A stretch of DNA of 42,677 nt, taken from NCBI GenBank assembly GCA_015060015.1, contig SUZG01000014.1:1-42677 (forward strand), read 5' to 3'. Made by a program: the position numbers and the translations under genes. The notes under the pieces were generated by a model. The model was not told where the DNA came from and searched no databases. It was given only the letters and a program-made list of their open reading frames with translations. Of the stretch, positions 16,387-24,595 are shown one piece after another (position 1 is the stretch's first letter; the number at the start of each line of letters is the position of its first letter). The DNA comes from Rikenellaceae bacterium (GTDB lineage: Bacteria; Bacteroidota; Bacteroidia; Bacteroidales; Rikenellaceae).

Positions 16387-16414
16387 GTAACCTTTTTCGG
16401 GGTTTTGCGTCTAA
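16387..16414 (+). promoter_or_regulatory. ECF sigma promoter of the divergent membrane gene
   Basis: GTAACC at 16387-16392 and TTTTGCGTCTAA at 16403-16414, with 16 bases between AAC and CGTC. It is the mirror copy of the promoter of the sigma gene itself. No TAnnTTTG element lies nearby. Transcription should begin around 16418, leaving a leader of roughly 80 bases before 16500. Confidence 0.8.
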
Positions 16415-16499
16415 TATGACAGAAACGGATGATAAGAGCCGTCGCGGCAAAGAGAAAAGTAAAAATAAATAATAATGTAAAACCTTAAAAATTAGTGTT

Positions 16500-16922
16500 A
16501 TGTTTGATTTTTTAACAGCTTTTGGAGTAATTGTGGGCATCGCCTTTTTTGTCTATAAGTGGATTGAACTGGTGGTGATGAAAAAGGAACGAATTGAAAT
16601 TGCTTCTCGTTTGGAGGGTGATAATCTGATGGAGTATGCCAAGCGTATGCCTTTGGGCTTGGGCGCAACGGCAAAGCCCGCCGAGCAGGATGGTGCAAGA
16701 AAGCCTCTGCATCCCGTTGGGAAAGTCTTGCGTTGGGGTATGTTTGTCGTTGGCCTTGGTGCAGGATGTTTTTTGGGTGGCTTTATTCAGGGACAGGTAA
16801 GTGAAAACTTTGGCTATGTTCCGGCAGAGTTGTCAATGGCTGGTTGTGTGTTGCTGTGCTCAGGTTTGGGACTTGTTATCTCGTTTGTGGTGGAGTACTT
16901 CTTATATAAGAGTAATAAATAA
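16500..16922 (+). CDS. DUF6249-like inner-membrane protein in the ECF regulon
   Basis: 140 residues with three hydrophobic segments: residues ~4-26 (ending KWIELVVMKKERIEIASRL), ~78-98 (GMFVVGLGAGCFLGGFI) and ~112-134 (MAGCVLLCSGLGLVISFVVEYFL). A charged cytoplasmic loop lies between the first two. This layout resembles DUF6249 proteins found beside ECF sigma factors in Bacteroidales; the match is from memory and only moderate. Its promoter copies that of the sigma gene, so it should be induced together with it. It may be part of an envelope-stress response or feed back on the sigma factor. Biochemical function is unknown. Confidence 0.72.
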   Translation: MFDFLTAFGVIVGIAFFVYKWIELVVMKKERIEIASRLEGDNLMEYAKRMPLGLGATAKPAEQDGARKPLHPVGKVLRWGMFVVGLGAGCFLGGFIQGQVSENFGYVPAELSMAGCVLLCSGLGLVISFVVEYFLYKSNK

Positions 16923-16941
16923 TTGGGAGTTAATGAGTTCC

Positions 16942-16972
16942 GCAGCTCGGTCGATTAAGTCGGCTGGGCTGC
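16942..16972 (+). ncRNA. Structured 3' UTR hairpin, possible small RNA
   Basis: The plus-strand RNA can form a 13-bp stem (16942-16954 with 16960-16972) and a five-base loop. Three or four of the pairs are G-U, so the structure is stable only on the plus strand. It lies between the DUF6249-like stop codon and a separate strong terminator. An mRNA stability element or a 3'-derived small RNA is possible; this is a structural prediction only. Confidence 0.4.
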
Positions 16973-16983
16973 AACCCATTAGA

Positions 16984-17030
16984 AATAACAAAAGAGCAGA
17001 GGTTCTCCTCTGCTCTTTTGTTATTATAAT
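16984..17030. terminator. Very strong bidirectional terminator
   Basis: A 19-bp perfect inverted repeat (16984-17002 with 17007-17025) with a TTCT loop and A/T-rich flanks. It serves the convergent genes ending at 16922 (plus) and 17044 (minus). Confidence 0.93.
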
Positions 17031-17043
17031 GATATTATAAACT

Positions 17044-17766
17044 TTACTCCATCGGGAAAACTCTAACTTCGCAAACATCTGCGAGTTCGCGTTCAAGGCG
17101 TTCGATGTCGGTCTTCTCCTCGACCTCGCCGTAATGGTAGGGATAAAAGACGCAGGGACGGATAGCCTTAACAGCCTCAACGGCCTGATCTACGGTCATC
17201 GTGTAGGGCTGATTAACGGGCAAAAATGCAATGTCGATATTCTTCAACGAAAGCATCTCGGGTGTTGGCTCTGTGTCGCCCGCAATATAGATGCGAAAAT
17301 CATCGTCAATGGTCAGGACATAGCCGCAATCCTCGCGAGCTTGTGGATGAAAATCGGTGTGTCCCTCGGTTGTGTTGTATGCCGCAACGGCCTCAACCAC
17401 AACATTTGGCAGGGGCTGCGACTTCATTCCTGGCGTCATAACAACAGCCTCGCCATCGAAAGTCTCGGCCGAGGTCTTGTCACAGATAATCACGCTGTCG
17501 CGAGTTGTGATGTCGTCAATCGCTGCACGGTCCAGATGGTCGTAATGCGAGTGTGTTACAAGCACGACATCGGCCTTCGGCAGCTGGGCATATTTTGCGT
17601 ACTCGGCTACGGGGTCGTTGTAGATGTGTTTGTCGCCAATCGTGATGGCGAATGATGCGTGCTTGAAGAAGGTGAACTTAATCTCGCCCTCCTCGCCATA
17701 TCTTACTGTGTCGGTGGGGTAGCTCTCTTTGTTGGACTTACCCCCGAAAAATGAGAAAAAAGACAT
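17044..17766 (-). CDS. Metallo-beta-lactamase-fold hydrolase, UlaG-like
   Basis: 240 residues. The MBL metal-binding motif is THSHYDHLD (H72, H74, D76, H77). Further ligands are probably H136 of the GHTDFHPQ stretch, the aspartate of YIAGDTEPTPE and the C-terminal histidine of PYHYGEV. The short form with these motifs is typical of the UlaG/YtnP-like metal-dependent hydrolases annotated across Bacteroidales. It is single-gene, cytoplasmic (no signal peptide) and has its own promoter. The substrate is unknown; a phosphodiester or lactone cannot be distinguished from sequence. Confidence 0.87.
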   Translation of the reverse strand: MSFFSFFGGKSNKESYPTDTVRYGEEGEIKFTFFKHASFAITIGDKHIYNDPVAEYAKYAQLPKADVVLVTHSHYDHLDRAAIDDITTRDSVIICDKTSAETFDGEAVVMTPGMKSQPLPNVVVEAVAAYNTTEGHTDFHPQAREDCGYVLTIDDDFRIYIAGDTEPTPEMLSLKNIDIAFLPVNQPYTMTVDQAVEAVKAIRPCVFYPYHYGEVEEKTDIERLERELADVCEVRVFPME

Positions 17767-17811
17767 ACTATATCGGTTTTGTTTTCTTGTGTTCCAATCG
17801 GCCTATCATTG

Positions 17812-17843
17812 CAAATATACGACGCTAATTTGATATTTTCAAG
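17812..17843 (-). promoter_or_regulatory. Promoter of the MBL-fold hydrolase
   Basis: On the minus strand TATATTTG (17819-17812) with CTTG (17843-17840) 20 bases upstream. The leader is about 40 bases. It is divergent from the hut operon promoter. Confidence 0.6.
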
Positions 17844-17879
17844 AAGTTGCCCACAGGTTTTTAATTTTCTTGCTTTGTG

Positions 17880-17910
17880 TTGCAATATTTGAGAAAAATA
17901 CCTATATTTG
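17880..17910 (+). promoter_or_regulatory. Promoter of the histidine utilisation operon
   Basis: TATATTTG at 17903-17910, with TTG at 17880-17882 20 bases upstream. The start codon at 17942 is 31 bases downstream. No obvious HutC- or HutP-like operator could be recognised. Confidence 0.65.
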
Positions 17911-17941
17911 AAAGTTAGAAAATTTAGAACTACATTGCCCT

Positions 17942-19636
17942 ATGGAAAAACGTATCATAGAGTGCGTCCCCAATTTTAGCGAAGGACGCGATAAAGAGGT
18001 CATCAGTCAGATTACAACAGCTATCGAGGCGGCTGCCGATGTACGCTTGCTGGATGTAGATCCGGGTGAGGCTACAAACCGTACGGTGGTAACCTTTGTC
18101 GGAGAGCCGGAGGCGGTTGTTGAGGCCGCCTTTGCGGGTGTGAAGCGTGCTGCCGAGCTGATTGATATGAGCAAACACAAGGGAGCCCACCCGCGTATGG
18201 GAGCTACCGATGTTCTGCCTCTGGTCCCCGTATCTGGAGTGACCTTGGAGGAGTGTGCGGAGCTGGCTCGGGCGTTGGCCGAGAGAATCAGCCGCGAACT
18301 GAATATCCCTACCTACTGTTATGAGTCGGCAGCCTTGCGAGAGGAGAGACGCAACCTTGCGGTATGTCGTGAGGGCGAGTACGAGGGTCTTGCCGAACGT
18401 ATGCTTTCGGACGATGGCCCCGACTTTGGAGCAAGAGCCTTCGACGAGGGTGTAGCCCGTACGGGAGCTACCGCTGTCGGAGCAAGAGATTTTCTTATTG
18501 CCGTAAATTTCAACCTCAACACAACATCTACCCGCCGAGCCAACGCTATCGCCTTTGATGTGCGTGAGAAGGGTCGCCCCGTAAGGGAGGGTAATCCTAT
18601 TGTCGGCAAGATTGTAAAGGACGAAGATGGTAACCCTGTGATGCGTCCCGGTACGTTGAAGAGCACAAAGGCCATAGGCTGGTATATCGAGGAGTATGGC
18701 ATAGCACAGGTGTCAATGAATCTCACCGATATAGGCGTTACGCCTCTGCACGTTGCTTTTGACGAGGTGTGTCGCAAGGCTGATGCACGAGGTGTGAGAG
18801 TTACGGGTACGGAGATTGTCGGCCTTGTGCCGAAGCGTGCCTTGTTGGAGGCCGGCCGCTATTTCCTTCACAAGCAGCGTCGTTCAACCGGTATCAGCGA
18901 GGAGGAGATTATCCGCATCGCTGTAAAGTCTATGGGTCTGGATGACCTGAAGCCATTTAACCCTCGCGAGAAGGTGGTGGAGTATATGCTTGAGGAGGAA
19001 GGCCAGAATCGTTTGATTGATATGACTTGTAAGGGCTTTGCCGAGGAGACAGCGAGTGAGTCGCCGGCTCCGGGTGGAGGCTCTATATCGGCATATATGG
19101 GTGCCTTGGGTGCAGCCTTGGGCACGATGGTTGCCAATCTTTCATCGCATAAGGCCGGCTGGGATGACCGCTGGGAGGAGTTCTCGCAGTGGGCCGAGCA
19201 GGGCCAGGCGGTTATGGTGGAGCTGTTACACCTTGTGGATGAGGATACCGAGGCTTTCAATCGTATTATGGCGGTATTTGCAATGCCCAAGACCACCGAT
19301 GAGGAGAAGGCGGCCCGCAGTGCAGCATTGCAGGTGGCTACACTCTATGCTACCGAGGTGCCGTTGCGAACAATGAAGGCTGCAGAGAGGGCGTTGCCTA
19401 TCGTTAAGGCTATGGCCGAGCAGGGTAACCCCAACTCTGTGTCAGATGCCGGCGTAGGTGCTTTGGCGGCCCGCAGTGCGGTGCTTGGTGCAAGACTGAA
19501 TGTGAGAATCAATGCCGCAGGCTTGAAGGACAGAGCAAAGGCCGAGGCCTTGATTGCCGAAGCTGATGCCATTGCCGAGAGAGTTGTTGCCGCCGAGCAG
19601 GAGGTTTTGAAGATTGTTGAGACTAAAATTGGATAA
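17942..19636 (+). CDS. ftcD: Bifunctional glutamate formimidoyltransferase / formimidoyl-THF cyclodeaminase
   Basis: 564 residues, the full fused length. The N-terminal formiminotransferase half (residues 1-~300) starts RIIECVPNFSEGRD and contains the conserved MSKHKGAHPRMGATDVLPLVPV with the histidine expected for catalysis. The C-terminal half (from about residue 350, FAEETASESPAPGGGSISAY) is the four-helix cyclodeaminase domain. It takes the formimino group from N-formiminoglutamate to tetrahydrofolate, yielding glutamate, then deaminates it to 5,10-methenyl-THF and ammonia. First gene of the hut operon, four bases from hutU. Many bacteria encode the halves separately; here they are fused as in animals. 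Confidence 0.96.
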   Translation: MEKRIIECVPNFSEGRDKEVISQITTAIEAAADVRLLDVDPGEATNRTVVTFVGEPEAVVEAAFAGVKRAAELIDMSKHKGAHPRMGATDVLPLVPVSGVTLEECAELARALAERISRELNIPTYCYESAALREERRNLAVCREGEYEGLAERMLSDDGPDFGARAFDEGVARTGATAVGARDFLIAVNFNLNTTSTRRANAIAFDVREKGRPVREGNPIVGKIVKDEDGNPVMRPGTLKSTKAIGWYIEEYGIAQVSMNLTDIGVTPLHVAFDEVCRKADARGVRVTGTEIVGLVPKRALLEAGRYFLHKQRRSTGISEEEIIRIAVKSMGLDDLKPFNPREKVVEYMLEEEGQNRLIDMTCKGFAEETASESPAPGGGSISAYMGALGAALGTMVANLSSHKAGWDDRWEEFSQWAEQGQAVMVELLHLVDEDTEAFNRIMAVFAMPKTTDEEKAARSAALQVATLYATEVPLRTMKAAERALPIVKAMAEQGNPNSVSDAGVGALAARSAVLGARLNVRINAAGLKDRAKAEALIAEADAIAERVVAAEQEVLKIVETKIG

Positions 19637-19640
19637 AGAT

Positions 19641-21653
19641 ATGACTTTGCAGGAGTTTCAGAATGATATTCGTGCCGGCATACCCGATGTGTTGCCCGCA
19701 CCGAAACCTTATGATACAGCCATAAACCATGCCCCGAAGCGTAAGGATATATTGACCGCCGAGGAGAAGGAGCTTGCTCTGCGAAATGCTCTGCGTTACT
19801 TTGATCGGAAGCATCACGCCGAGCTGGCTGCGGAGTTTGCTGATGAGCTGGCACGCTATGGCCGTATCTATATGTATAGACTTCGCCCCGACTATGAGAT
19901 GTATGCCCGCCCGATAGATGAGTATCCGGCTCGTTCGCGTCAGGCTGCCGCTATAATGATGATGATTCAGAATAATCTGGACAAGGCCGTAGCACAACAC
20001 CCTCACGAGCTTATTACCTATGGCGGTAATGGAGCAGTGTTCCAGAACTGGGCTCAATATCGTCTGACGATGCAGTATCTCTCGCAGATGACCGACGAGC
20101 AGACTTTGGTGATGTATTCGGGTCATCCGCTGGGGCTCTTCCCTTCGCACAAGGATGCTCCGCGTGTAGTAGTGAGCAACGGTATGGTTATACCCAACTA
20201 CTCAAAACCCGATGATTGGGAGAGATTCAACGCTATGGGCGTGTCGCAGTATGGACAGATGACAGCTGGCTCCTATATGTATATAGGTCCGCAGGGTATC
20301 GTGCACGGTACGACCATTACGGTAATGAATGCTGCAAGAAAACGATTTGCAGAGGGCCAGACCGATGCAAGGGGTATGCTGTTCGTATCGTCGGGCCTTG
20401 GCGGTATGTCGGGAGCACAGCCCAAGGCAGGAAATATCTCGCAGGTGGTGAGTGTTGTTGCCGAAATAAATCCCAAAGCGGCCGAGAAACGTCACTCGCA
20501 AGGCTGGGTGGATGAACTTCACTACTCGCTTGATGAACTTATTGCAAGAGTGCGTCAGGCCGTTGCCGCGAAGGAGGTGGTGTCGATGGCCTATGTCGGC
20601 AATGTCGTTGATTTGTGGGAACGCCTCGCCAAAGAGGATATTAAGGTAGATTTGGGCTCCGACCAGACTTCGCTGCATAACCCATGGGCGGGCGGTTATT
20701 ACCCCGCAGGATATAGTTATGAGGAGTCTAACAGAATGATGGCCGAGGAGCCTGATCGCTTCCGTGAGTGTGTGCAGGCATCGCTTCGCCGACAGGTGGC
20801 GGCAATCAATGCTCTGTCTGACAGAGGTATGTACTTCTTCGATTATGGTAATGCCTTCCTGTTGGAGTCTTCGCGTGCGGGAGCAGATGTTATGGCTGCC
20901 GATGGCAAGTTCCGCTATCCCTCGTATGTGCAGGATATTATGGGCCCGATGTTCTTCGATTATGGCTTTGGTCCTTTCCGTTGGGTTTGTACTTCGGGCA
21001 AGGCGGAGGATTTGGCCGAGACTGACCGCTTGGCTGCGGAGGTGTTGGAGAAAATTCGCCGCGATGCACCGGCCGATATATGTTCACAGATGGATGATAA
21101 TATCCACTGGATTCGCGAGGCTGGTAAAAATAAGCTGGTTGTAGGCTCGCAGGCCCGTATCCTCTATGCCGATTGCGAGGGTCGAACGAAGATTGCCCAA
21201 GCCTTCAATAAAGCTATTGCCGAAGGACGTATATCAGCACCTGTCGTGCTTGGCCGTGACCATCACGATGTGTCGGGAACCGACTCTCCATATCGTGAAA
21301 CATCAAATATCTACGATGGCTCGTCGCGTACGGCCGATATGGCAGTGCATAATGTTATTGGCGATGCCTTCCGTGGTGCAACGTGGGTATCTATCCATAA
21401 CGGCGGAGGTGTCGGCTGGGGCGAGGTTATAAATGGAGGCTTCGGTATGGTTATCGACGGCTCGGAGGCCTCTGACCGTCACATTCGCGAGATGCTGTTG
21501 TGGGATGTGAATAATGGTATTGCACGCCGTAGCTGGGCCCGTAATAAGGGCGCTATCGATGCGATACGCCGACAAATGGAAGTGACGCCCGACCTGAAGG
21601 TTACGCTACCAAACTTTGCAGATGATGAATTGATTAAAAATGCATTAAAATAG
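19641..21653 (+). CDS. hutU: Urocanate hydratase
   Basis: Converts urocanate to 4-imidazolone-5-propionate using tightly bound NAD+. 670 residues from the ATG at 19641 (MTLQEFQNDI), four bases after the ftcD stop; the upstream in-frame codon at 19614 lies inside ftcD and was rejected. Recognisable segments are LITYGGNGAVFQNWAQY near the N-terminus, FVSSGLGGMSGAQPKA in the NAD-binding region, and the conserved C-terminal part DHHDVSGTDSPYRET with WVSIHNGGGVGWGEV. It is longer than the ~555-residue Pseudomonas enzyme, as expected for the longer Bacteroidota/Firmicutes form. Second step of the pathway. Confidence 0.96.
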   Translation: MTLQEFQNDIRAGIPDVLPAPKPYDTAINHAPKRKDILTAEEKELALRNALRYFDRKHHAELAAEFADELARYGRIYMYRLRPDYEMYARPIDEYPARSRQAAAIMMMIQNNLDKAVAQHPHELITYGGNGAVFQNWAQYRLTMQYLSQMTDEQTLVMYSGHPLGLFPSHKDAPRVVVSNGMVIPNYSKPDDWERFNAMGVSQYGQMTAGSYMYIGPQGIVHGTTITVMNAARKRFAEGQTDARGMLFVSSGLGGMSGAQPKAGNISQVVSVVAEINPKAAEKRHSQGWVDELHYSLDELIARVRQAVAAKEVVSMAYVGNVVDLWERLAKEDIKVDLGSDQTSLHNPWAGGYYPAGYSYEESNRMMAEEPDRFRECVQASLRRQVAAINALSDRGMYFFDYGNAFLLESSRAGADVMAADGKFRYPSYVQDIMGPMFFDYGFGPFRWVCTSGKAEDLAETDRLAAEVLEKIRRDAPADICSQMDDNIHWIREAGKNKLVVGSQARILYADCEGRTKIAQAFNKAIAEGRISAPVVLGRDHHDVSGTDSPYRETSNIYDGSSRTADMAVHNVIGDAFRGATWVSIHNGGGVGWGEVINGGFGMVIDGSEASDRHIREMLLWDVNNGIARRSWARNKGAIDAIRRQMEVTPDLKVTLPNFADDELIKNALK

Positions 21654-21655
21654 AG

Positions 21656-23146
21656 ATGAAAATACATTATATATCATCGGAGTACCTCTCAATTGCGAAT
21701 GTTCGCCAGATAATTGAGCAGGGGTATAAGCTGGCGTTGAGTGATGATGCACGCCACCGTATAGCACATTGCCGAGAGTATCTCGATAAGAAGATGGCTA
21801 CCGAAAAACGGCCTATTTATGGTATCACGACCGGCTTTGGCTCGTTGTGTAACATTTCGATAGGTGCCGAGGAGTTAGGTCGCTTGCAGAAAAATCTTGT
21901 TATGTCGCACGCCTGCGGTACGGGCGACAGGGTAGATAGTGAGGTTGTCAAACTGATGCTGCTCCTGAAAGTGCAGTCGCTGTCGTATGGTCATTCGGGC
22001 GTTCAGCTATCGACGGTTGAGAGATTGATAGATTTCTATAACGAAGGCGTTTTGCCTGTTGTCTATCAGCAGGGCTCGTTGGGAGCTTCGGGTGATTTGG
22101 CTCCGTTGGCACACCTCTCGTTGCCGTTGCTGGGACTTGGAGAGGTCGAGTATGAGGGCGAAATCTGCAAGGCCGAGGATATTTTGGAGAAGTTTGGCTG
22201 GCAGCCTGTTGAGTTGCAGTCAAAGGAGGGCCTGGCACTGCTCAATGGCACGCAGTTTATGAGTGCCTACGGCGTGTGGTCGTTGCTCAAAGCGGAGGAT
22301 TTGAGTGAATGGGCTGATCGTGTGGCGGCAGTGTCGTTGGATGCATTTGATGGTCGTATAGAGCCGTTTTGCGATGAGGTACATATCGTAAGAGGCCATA
22401 AGGGTCAGCTTGCTACGGCTCGCCGAATGAGAGAACTGTTGGCGGGTAGTGAGATATTGAACAATACGAAGGCTCACGTTCAGGATCCATATTCGTTCCG
22501 TTGTATCCCGCAGGTACATGGAGCATCGAAGGATACCATTGCGTATGTCGGCCACGTTCTGGAAACCGAGATAAACAGTGTAACGGATAATCCTACGGTA
22601 TTCCCCGATGAGGATATGATTGTGTCGGCAGGTAACTTCCATGGCCAGCCTATCGCATTGGCTATGGACTTTCTTGCTATTGCTATGGCGGAGTTGGGCA
22701 ATATATCTGAACGCCGCATCTTCCGACTTATCTCGGGTGCTCGTAACTTGCCTAACTTCCTTGTTGCCAAGCCGGGTTTGAATAGTGGTTTTATGATTCC
22801 GCAGTATGCGGCAGCGTCAATTGTGAGCCAGTCGAAGGGGCTTTGTATGCCTGCGTCGGTTGATTCTATACCTTCGTCACAAGGTCAGGAGGATCACGTC
22901 AGTATGGGCTCAAATGCAGCCACGAAACTCTCTCGCGTGGTGCTGAATACCGAGAGAGTGCTGGCTATTGAGTTGATGAACGCAGCACAGGCGTTGGAGT
23001 TCCGTCGTCCGTTGAAATCGTCACAATTCATTGAGGCTCTGGTGGCTGATTATCGTAAGGTCGTGCCATTTATAGATAACGATACGGTGATGTATCCGCA
23101 TATTGAGGCCTCAATCCAATTCCTGCGTCGAAATGTTACTCGTTAA
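21656..23146 (+). CDS. hutH: Histidine ammonia-lyase
   Basis: Removes ammonia from L-histidine to give urocanate, the first step of the pathway. 496 residues. The autocatalytic MIO cofactor comes from Ala144-Ser145-Gly146 in GSLGASGDLAPLAHLSLP, matching residues 142-144 in Pseudomonas putida HAL. The family signature ITTGFGSLCN lies near residue 60, and the conserved SIPSSQGQEDHVSMG segment near residue 410. It begins two bases after the hutU stop and its end overlaps hutI by 14 bases, so translational coupling is likely. Length and active-site order are ordinary. Confidence 0.97.
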   Translation: MKIHYISSEYLSIANVRQIIEQGYKLALSDDARHRIAHCREYLDKKMATEKRPIYGITTGFGSLCNISIGAEELGRLQKNLVMSHACGTGDRVDSEVVKLMLLLKVQSLSYGHSGVQLSTVERLIDFYNEGVLPVVYQQGSLGASGDLAPLAHLSLPLLGLGEVEYEGEICKAEDILEKFGWQPVELQSKEGLALLNGTQFMSAYGVWSLLKAEDLSEWADRVAAVSLDAFDGRIEPFCDEVHIVRGHKGQLATARRMRELLAGSEILNNTKAHVQDPYSFRCIPQVHGASKDTIAYVGHVLETEINSVTDNPTVFPDEDMIVSAGNFHGQPIALAMDFLAIAMAELGNISERRIFRLISGARNLPNFLVAKPGLNSGFMIPQYAAASIVSQSKGLCMPASVDSIPSSQGQEDHVSMGSNAATKLSRVVLNTERVLAIELMNAAQALEFRRPLKSSQFIEALVADYRKVVPFIDNDTVMYPHIEASIQFLRRNVTR

Positions 23147-24371
23147 GAATATAGCCAAGATAGTCGGTATCGATACCCAGCATCGCGATAGGGTTTTTGG
23201 TCGCGATATGGATAATGTCACGACGCTGGACAATGCGTGGCTGGCAGTTGAGGATGGCAAGATTGCTGCCTTCGGAGAGACCGACACGATGCCTGATGAG
23301 AGTGGTTTTCAGAGAGTTGTAGATGCCGAGGGTGGTATGTTATACCCTTCGTTCTGCGATTCGCATACTCATATTGTATATGCCGGCAGTCGCGAGCAGG
23401 AGTTTCTGGATAAAATTCATGGCTTGAGTTATGAGGAGATTGCCCGCCGAGGCGGGGGCATCCTGAACTCTGCCGACAGACTGCACGAGACGGGAGAAGA
23501 TGCTCTTTATGAGCAGGCTATGCAACGCGTGCGAGAGGTGGCGTTGATGGGTACGGGAGCCATTGAGATAAAGAGTGGCTATGGCTTGACAACGGAGGAT
23601 GAGTTGAAAATGTTGCGAGTTATTCGCCGCATCAAAGAGAGTGTTCCTTTGGAGGTGCGTGCTACGTTTTTGGGTGCTCACGCAGTTCCTCGCAACTATA
23701 TCGGGCGTGATGACGAATATGTCGATTTGATATGTCGTGAGATGCTCCCTGCGGTTGCTGACGAGGGGTTGGCTGACTATGTTGATGTCTTTTGCGATAG
23801 GGGCTTTTTCACCATTGAGCAGACGCGTCGCATAATGCGTGAGGCTTGCAAATATGGCCTGCCGGCCAAGATTCACGCCAACGAACTTGACTTCTCGGGA
23901 GGAGTGCAGCTTGGTGTTGCGGAGGGTGCTTTGTCGGTGGATCATCTGGAGAGGAGTGGCAGTGCCGAAATTGAGGCGTTGAAGGGCTCTTTGACTATGC
24001 CTACAATGTTGCCGGGTGCAGCCTTTTTTCTGGGTATGAGTTATCCTCCGGCTCGCGAGATGATAGCCTCCGGACTGGCCGTTGCCCTGGCCTCGGACTA
24101 TAACCCCGGCTCGTCGCCTTCGGGCAATATGCGTATGGTGATGTCGCTTGCTTCTATTCGAATGAAAATGACTCCAAATGAAGCACTTACAGCTGCTACC
24201 TTAAATGGAGCTTACGCTATGGGTGAGAGTGATAAGCTGGGCTCAATCTCGGTTGGTAAGGTCGCTAATTTCTTCATTACAAAGCCTATGCCTTCGCCCG
24301 AATTTTTCGTCTATGCTTACTGCACGCCACTCATCGCAAGGGTCTTCCTGCGAGGCGAGGAGTATAGTTAG
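23133..24371 (+). CDS. hutI: Imidazolonepropionase
   Basis: Hydrolyses 4-imidazolone-5-propionate to N-formiminoglutamate, the substrate of FtcD. 412 residues from the ATG at 23133, inside the end of hutH; the longer frame from 23103 uses a TTG within hutH. The amidohydrolase metal site begins with DSHTHIVYAGSREQEF, continues through KIHANELDFSGG, and the aspartate ligand lies in LASDYNPGSSPSGNM. Operon order is therefore FtcD (step 4), HutU (2), HutH (1), HutI (3). This route recovers the one-carbon unit on THF rather than releasing formamide. A strong terminator follows at 24402. Confidence 0.96.
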   Translation: MLLVKNIAKIVGIDTQHRDRVFGRDMDNVTTLDNAWLAVEDGKIAAFGETDTMPDESGFQRVVDAEGGMLYPSFCDSHTHIVYAGSREQEFLDKIHGLSYEEIARRGGGILNSADRLHETGEDALYEQAMQRVREVALMGTGAIEIKSGYGLTTEDELKMLRVIRRIKESVPLEVRATFLGAHAVPRNYIGRDDEYVDLICREMLPAVADEGLADYVDVFCDRGFFTIEQTRRIMREACKYGLPAKIHANELDFSGGVQLGVAEGALSVDHLERSGSAEIEALKGSLTMPTMLPGAAFFLGMSYPPAREMIASGLAVALASDYNPGSSPSGNMRMVMSLASIRMKMTPNEALTAATLNGAYAMGESDKLGSISVGKVANFFITKPMPSPEFFVYAYCTPLIARVFLRGEEYS

Positions 24372-24401
24372 ATTTTTCTGTAAAATCGGTTGATTGTAAT
24401 G

Positions 24402-24438
24402 ACGCATCGTCCCCAAGAGGATGATGCGTTTTTTTTTG
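24402..24438 (+). terminator. Terminator of the hut operon
   Basis: ACGCATCGTCC (24402-24412) pairs with GGATGATGCGT (24419-24429, one G-U pair). It is followed directly by ten T. Confidence 0.92.
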
Positions 24439-24451
24439 TTGTCGAAAGTGG

Positions 24452-24477
24452 CTCTGCGGGTTAATTAACTCGTAGAG
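24452..24477. promoter_or_regulatory. 26-bp near-perfect palindrome upstream of plsC
   Basis: CTCTGCGGGTTAA (24452-24464) faces TTAACTCGTAGAG (24465-24477). Eleven of 13 positions are complementary and the other two are G-T. The centre is TTAATTAA. It lies about 54 bases upstream of the plsC -33 element. With no loop it is more like a protein operator than an RNA hairpin. Confidence 0.4.
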
Positions 24478-24530
24478 TTATGGCTGAAAATATAGATTTC
24501 GGGGTAAAAATGGAGAATAACGAAAAAAAA

Positions 24531-24562
24531 TTTGTGTTCGTCACCAAAAATGAGTAAATTTG
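24531..24562 (+). promoter_or_regulatory. Promoter of plsC
   Basis: TTTG at 24531-24534, a 20-base spacer and TAAATTTG at 24555-24562. The leader is about 28 bases to the ATG at 24596. Confidence 0.72.
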
Positions 24563-24595
24563 CAAGATGAATTGCCTTAACTTAAATTTCATGTT

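Noticed and set aside
16416..16472. Small 18-codon open frame MTETDDKSRRGKEKSKNK after the ECF promoter
   Set aside because: Its ATG lies at or before the expected transcription start, so it would not be translated from that mRNA. Charged composition alone is weak evidence.
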